33,620 bases of DNA from Myxococcales bacterium. GTDB lineage: Bacteria > Myxococcota_A > Polyangia > Polyangiales > Polyangiaceae. The stretch spans positions 1 through 33,620 of the forward strand of contig JACPVJ010000155.1 of assembly GCA_016191785.1 (NCBI GenBank), written 5' to 3'. The position numbers and the translations under genes are program-made. Shown one piece after another: positions 30,902 through 33,620 of the stretch; within the stretch, counting starts at the first letter, position 1, and each line of letters opens with the position of its first letter. The notes beneath the pieces are model-generated. The model searched no databases. It had not been told where the DNA came from and saw only the letters and a list, made by a program, of their open reading frames with translations.

Positions 30902-31234
30902 CTATCGGGGGTCGCGCCCGAGCCGGAGGCGCTCGATCGACACGATCGCGCGCGCCATGCGCTCGCGGCCGGCCGCATTCGCGCTGTGGATGGAGAGCTC
31001 CGGTACGGGCGCCTGTGGTTCGGTGAACGCCCGCTCTTCGAGCCAGACCAAGACGTCATAGCCGGTCCGCTCCGGTCGGTCTTCGCGCTGCGCATCAGCG
31101 GCGTCACCGAGGTCGTGATCGAGGCTCACGTGCGTGACGCCACCGCCTCTGAGCCACTCGATCACTTCGCTGGGCCAGCGGGCGGCGATCCAGCCGTCCG
31201 GCGTAGGACGTTCGTCGTCCAGGAAGACCTTCAT
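30902..31234 (-). CDS. cREC-type receiver-fold protein (cyclic-phosphate-processing family)
   Basis: The ATG at 31234 gives 110 residues; nine in-frame codons upstream look non-coding. The N-terminal MKVFLDDERPTPDGW carries the receiver-type acidic pair (Asp6, Asp7). VSLDHDLGD has Asp39 at the phospho-acceptor position plus His40/Asp41, and TGYDVLVWLEE with SIHSANAAGRERM (81-93) completes the pattern. This matches a receiver-like family annotated as cyclic-phosphate-processing (cREC). That family is predicted, on comparative grounds, to act on cyclic phosphates in RNA-repair or conflict contexts rather than in two-component signalling. No kinase partner lies nearby. It precedes the XRE gene on the same strand. 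Confidence 0.82.
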   Translation of the reverse strand: MKVFLDDERPTPDGWIAARWPSEVIEWLRGGGVTHVSLDHDLGDAADAQREDRPERTGYDVLVWLEERAFTEPQAPVPELSIHSANAAGRERMARAIVSIERLRLGRDPR

Positions 31235-31264
31235 CGTGGAGAAGATAGCAGAACCAGGCAATCC

Positions 31265-32008
31265 TCACTCCTCGAAGCAATACAGGCGAGCGGCGCCACC
31301 GCAGCTCTGGGTATTCGCCTTCGACCACGCCACGGTCGAGGTGATGTCTCCCCACGCGCCGATCAGTGCGGCGCTGTAGACCCATCCGCCGCAGTTCTCG
31401 GCGAGGGGCTGGCCGGCCTGCGATGTTCCGGTCCAAGCACGACCAGCCGAGTGCGTTGCGCCCTTCTCGTCCATGCTGAGCGCCGCCGTGGGTCCGGAGG
31501 TGCTGAGCGCCGCCTTGCTTGCGAACACCAGCGTCTTGCCATCGACCAGGTACCACGGCCCGCCGGCAGACAGGCGGTTCGCGGCGCTTTGGCCGCCGCC
31601 AGAAAGCCATGCGACCCACTTGCCTCCGAGCGCACCGGCGAGGGTGTTGCAGATGGCGTCTCCGCCTGCCAGCCCTCCAAGGTTGCCGTTGTGCTCCGTG
31701 CTCGTCACGAAGACTCGCTTGACCACGCCTGCTTCTGCGCCGGTCCCGCCGGTCCCGCCGGTCCCGCCGCTTCCGCCGCCCACGGCAGCTCCGGCTGCGC
31801 CGGTTCCCATGGCCCCCGTCCCGCCAGACCCGCCGGCGCTGGCCGTCCCGCCACCACCGCTTGGCGGTGCTCCCCCTGCCGCGGCGGCTGCGTCGGCGCC
31901 CGAGTCCCCATTCGACGTGCCCGGGTTCACCGACGTTGACGAGCAAGCCACGACCGCCACCAGGCTGTGGATCAGCCAGGAAGTCGCACCTGGAGCGGCG
32001 GGTCGCAT
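31265..32008 (-). CDS. Lipoprotein with Gly-rich linker and DUF1554-like domain
   Basis: The ATG at 32008 gives 247 residues. The signal peptide ends in lipobox AVVAC (Cys22). Residues 30-95 are Gly/Ala/Ser/Thr low complexity, including GGTGGTGGTG. The C-terminal domain has VFVTSTEHNGNLGGLAGGDA and ICNTLAGA, then GGPWYLVDGKTLVFASKAAL and CGGAARLYCFEE. This is the pattern of the DUF1554 domain first described in Leptospira surface proteins. The ribosome-binding sequence agga lies a few bases before the ATG and within a palindrome. It is divergent from the lipoprotein at 32133. Confidence 0.82.
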   Translation of the reverse strand: MRPAAPGATSWLIHSLVAVVACSSTSVNPGTSNGDSGADAAAAAGGAPPSGGGGTASAGGSGGTGAMGTGAAGAAVGGGSGGTGGTGGTGAEAGVVKRVFVTSTEHNGNLGGLAGGDAICNTLAGALGGKWVAWLSGGGQSAANRLSAGGPWYLVDGKTLVFASKAALSTSGPTAALSMDEKGATHSAGRAWTGTSQAGQPLAENCGGWVYSAALIGAWGDITSTVAWSKANTQSCGGAARLYCFEE

Positions 32009-32011
32009 GTG

Positions 32012-32025
32012 TCCTGTAAACAGGA
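32012..32025. promoter_or_regulatory. Palindrome overlapping the ribosome-binding site of the DUF1554-like gene
   Basis: tcctgt-aa-acagga has perfect 6-bp arms and lies four to 17 bases upstream of the minus-strand ATG; the flanking gtg and cac extend the symmetry after a two-base bulge. Read on the minus strand it contains the agga ribosome-binding sequence. It could be an operator for the divergent pair or a hairpin that hides the ribosome-binding site. Confidence 0.45.
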
Positions 32026-32132
32026 TACACTCATTCCGACTTCACGTGGCGACCAGACCGGTGCCGTGTCCGAGCACCACTCGTCTGGAAGACTGAGACG
32101 CGGGTCCGCGCGCGCGGAAAGGTGGGCGGCGA

Positions 32133-32864
32133 ATGAGACTGAAAGCAACCTGGCTGGTACCGCTGCTCGTCGCGTGCAGCAGCCAATCGACGACGACGGC
32201 CGGCGGCGGCCAGGGCGGCGCAGCAGGGAGCGCCGGGCTCGCGGGCGCGGGTGGCGGACACGATGGAGGCGGCGGCACCAGCTCCGGCGGCTCCAGCGGA
32301 GCACCGAGCGGCGGACAGGGCAGCAGCGCAACAGGAGGCACCGCCGGCTCTGCTGGTGCGGACGGTGGGGTCGTCCCGGCTTGCGCGCCCGAGGCAGCGA
32401 TCACGAAGCTCGCTCTCTCCAAGTTGACCTGGACCTGGCAGAGCTACAGCGACCAGAAGGTTTGGCCGAATCACCCGAATCCTCCGCCAAGCTGCATTGC
32501 CTGCGCGGGTACGCCTTGTGCGAGCGACTGCACCGTGGTGGCTGACTCCATCACGTGGGCGCCATCGTCGTGGGAGATGCACTCGATCTGGTCCTGCAAG
32601 CCGCTCATCAATTCGGGAACGTGCGGGCAGGAAATTCAGTGCAAGGCTACGTTTACCGGGAACTTCACCCCGCGCGCCAAGCCGGTGGCGACCGCAACGG
32701 GCTGGAAGCTCACGGCAATTCAGCCAAAGGCCAACAGCTATCTGGGCAATGCCGTCTATTCTGGGACAGCCTGTGCGTCTTGGGCCGACCCACAGGTTGT
32801 GTGGCCCAGCGTGCAGTCAGGCCTCGTGGCTGCATTCGAGGGGCGAGAGTTCCCGTGTCCGTAA
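32133..32864 (+). CDS. Lipoprotein with Gly-rich linker and Cys-rich domain (tandem copy 1)
   Basis: The ATG at 32133 gives 243 residues; lipobox LLVAC puts the lipidated Cys at 15. A Gly/Ser/Ala-rich linker runs to about residue 80. The C-terminal domain has LSKLTWTWQSYSDQKVW, a SCIACAGTPCASDC cluster and later Cys that could pair. The family is unknown to me. The CxGTPCAxxC motif and the preceding WxWxxYS-like segment are shared with the next gene, so the two look like tandem paralogues. The stop overlaps the next start by 10 bp. Confidence 0.78.
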   Translation: MRLKATWLVPLLVACSSQSTTTAGGGQGGAAGSAGLAGAGGGHDGGGGTSSGGSSGAPSGGQGSSATGGTAGSAGADGGVVPACAPEAAITKLALSKLTWTWQSYSDQKVWPNHPNPPPSCIACAGTPCASDCTVVADSITWAPSSWEMHSIWSCKPLINSGTCGQEIQCKATFTGNFTPRAKPVATATGWKLTAIQPKANSYLGNAVYSGTACASWADPQVVWPSVQSGLVAAFEGREFPCP

Positions 32865-33601
32865 GCCGCACGGCCGTGACCTGGCCGCTAACACTCGGCC
32901 TGCTCGCGCTCGCCTGCAGCAGCACTTCGGTCAACGACGAGGCCGGCGGCGCGGCTGGTTCGTCCACGGGGGGCACGCTCGGGGGTGGCGCTGGCGGAGC
33001 CGCCTCCGTCGGGGGTGGTGCGTCCGCTTCCGGCGGAGCCGACGCGGGCGGGGGCACCAGCGCCAACGGCGGAGGTGGCGCTGGTGGCGCCGGTGGATCG
33101 GCAGTGGGGGGCACCGGGGCGTGCTCGCCTCCGTATGTTGCGCAGCTCGGCGCTGCCGCCGCGGCTCTGCCCAAGACGTTCACCTGGGGCGATTTCTCCA
33201 GCTACGAGGTGCATGCGGGCTGTCCGAGCGTCGCCATCTGGCAGTGCTCCGGCACCCCGTGCGCCCAATGCCCGATCACCTGGAAGACGATCACGCCGAG
33301 CGCCACCAAACTGTTCGTCGACTTCGAAGCGACTTGCGCCGCGCCCGGGAAGTACGGGTGTCCGTCGAGCGGGATGGGACCATGCGGCGTGGGGCTCTCG
33401 GGCTCCGGCACCGCGACCTTCGAGTTGGCGGCACCCAACGCCTCAGGCGCGACCGTTGCGTGGACGGTTACCAAAGCGACGGTGCTCGGCACGTGGGCCG
33501 GCGGCTCGTGCAGCTACTTCCACATCGCCGAGGCGTCTCAGGACCTGAACACCGAGATGGGCAAGGCGATGCCAGCCACGCTCAGCGCCTCGTGCCCGTA
33601 A
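32855..33601 (+). CDS. Lipoprotein with Gly-rich linker and Cys-rich domain (tandem copy 2)
   Basis: The GTG at 32855, overlapping the preceding stop by 10 bp, gives 248 residues; a GTG at 32876 would still include the lipobox (LALAC). A long Gly/Ala/Ser/Thr linker (residues about 27-87) precedes a domain with LPKTFTWGDFSSYEVH, IWQCSGTPCAQCPITW and CGVGLSGSGTATFEL. It ends 19 bases before the window edge. The shared motif with copy 1 suggests duplication followed by divergence. Function unknown; a surface-exposed binding module is a guess. Confidence 0.78.
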   Translation: MSVSRTAVTWPLTLGLLALACSSTSVNDEAGGAAGSSTGGTLGGGAGGAASVGGGASASGGADAGGGTSANGGGGAGGAGGSAVGGTGACSPPYVAQLGAAAAALPKTFTWGDFSSYEVHAGCPSVAIWQCSGTPCAQCPITWKTITPSATKLFVDFEATCAAPGKYGCPSSGMGPCGVGLSGSGTATFELAAPNASGATVAWTVTKATVLGTWAGGSCSYFHIAEASQDLNTEMGKAMPATLSASCP

Positions 33602-33620
33602 CGCAGCGACCGCTGGAATC

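Noticed and set aside
1..33620. CRISPR array or insertion sequence
   Set aside because: No regularly spaced repeats of CRISPR type and no transposase-like protein or terminal inverted repeats were seen. The only close tandem repeat is the 15-bp coding one at 53-172.

Overview
The window is very GC-rich, and its proteins are full of Gly/Ser/Thr low-complexity linkers behind lipoprotein signal peptides. With the pilotin-like TPR lipoprotein and many short Cys-rich secreted proteins, this points to a myxobacterium (Myxococcota, probably Polyangiales). The assignment rests on style and gene content only; there is no rRNA here.

Layout. (1) 1-12.9 kb is mostly envelope genes: a partial Gly-rich secreted protein, a probable outer-membrane barrel protein paired with a 1240-aa hydrolase-fold lipoprotein, histidine ammonia-lyase (hutH), an acyltransferase/SAM-methyltransferase pair, a second related hydrolase-fold lipoprotein, a small lipoprotein, a DUF4349 lipoprotein and another small lipoprotein. 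(2) 12.9-16.3 kb holds a Cys-rich secreted protein, a crotonase-family protein lacking the usual hydratase glutamates, two tandem Bor-like lipoproteins, an AMMECR1 protein and a beta-carbonic anhydrase. (3) 16.3-27.2 kb is housekeeping: murJ, engB, a membrane-anchored unknown, tRNA-Val(CAC), a tightly packed minus-strand cluster (tsaB, Crp/Fnr-like, Tgl/PilF-like TPR lipoprotein, RodZ-like, recO, TerB-like), then a cysteine-desulfurase-like PLP enzyme and a hybrid PAS-histidine kinase-receiver.

(4) 27.2-31.2 kb is an accessory segment around tRNA-Pro(GGG). It carries a four-helix-bundle (S23/Avd-type) gene in a hairpin-rich setting and, beyond the tRNA, a translationally coupled AAA/ABC-type ATPase and DUF4276 (TOPRIM-like) pair. 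It also has a 420-bp non-coding spacer, an XRE regulator and a cREC-type receiver-fold protein. The ATPase-DUF4276 pair has the architecture of ATPase + TOPRIM anti-phage systems (OLD, Gabija, PARIS) and is the best candidate for an undescribed system. (5) 31.2-33.6 kb holds three Gly-rich-linker lipoproteins, one with a DUF1554-like domain and two that look like tandem paralogues.

All calls come from reading the sequence. Family names come from motif recognition, not searches, and start codons are chosen from overlap, signal-peptide and ribosome-binding-site logic.
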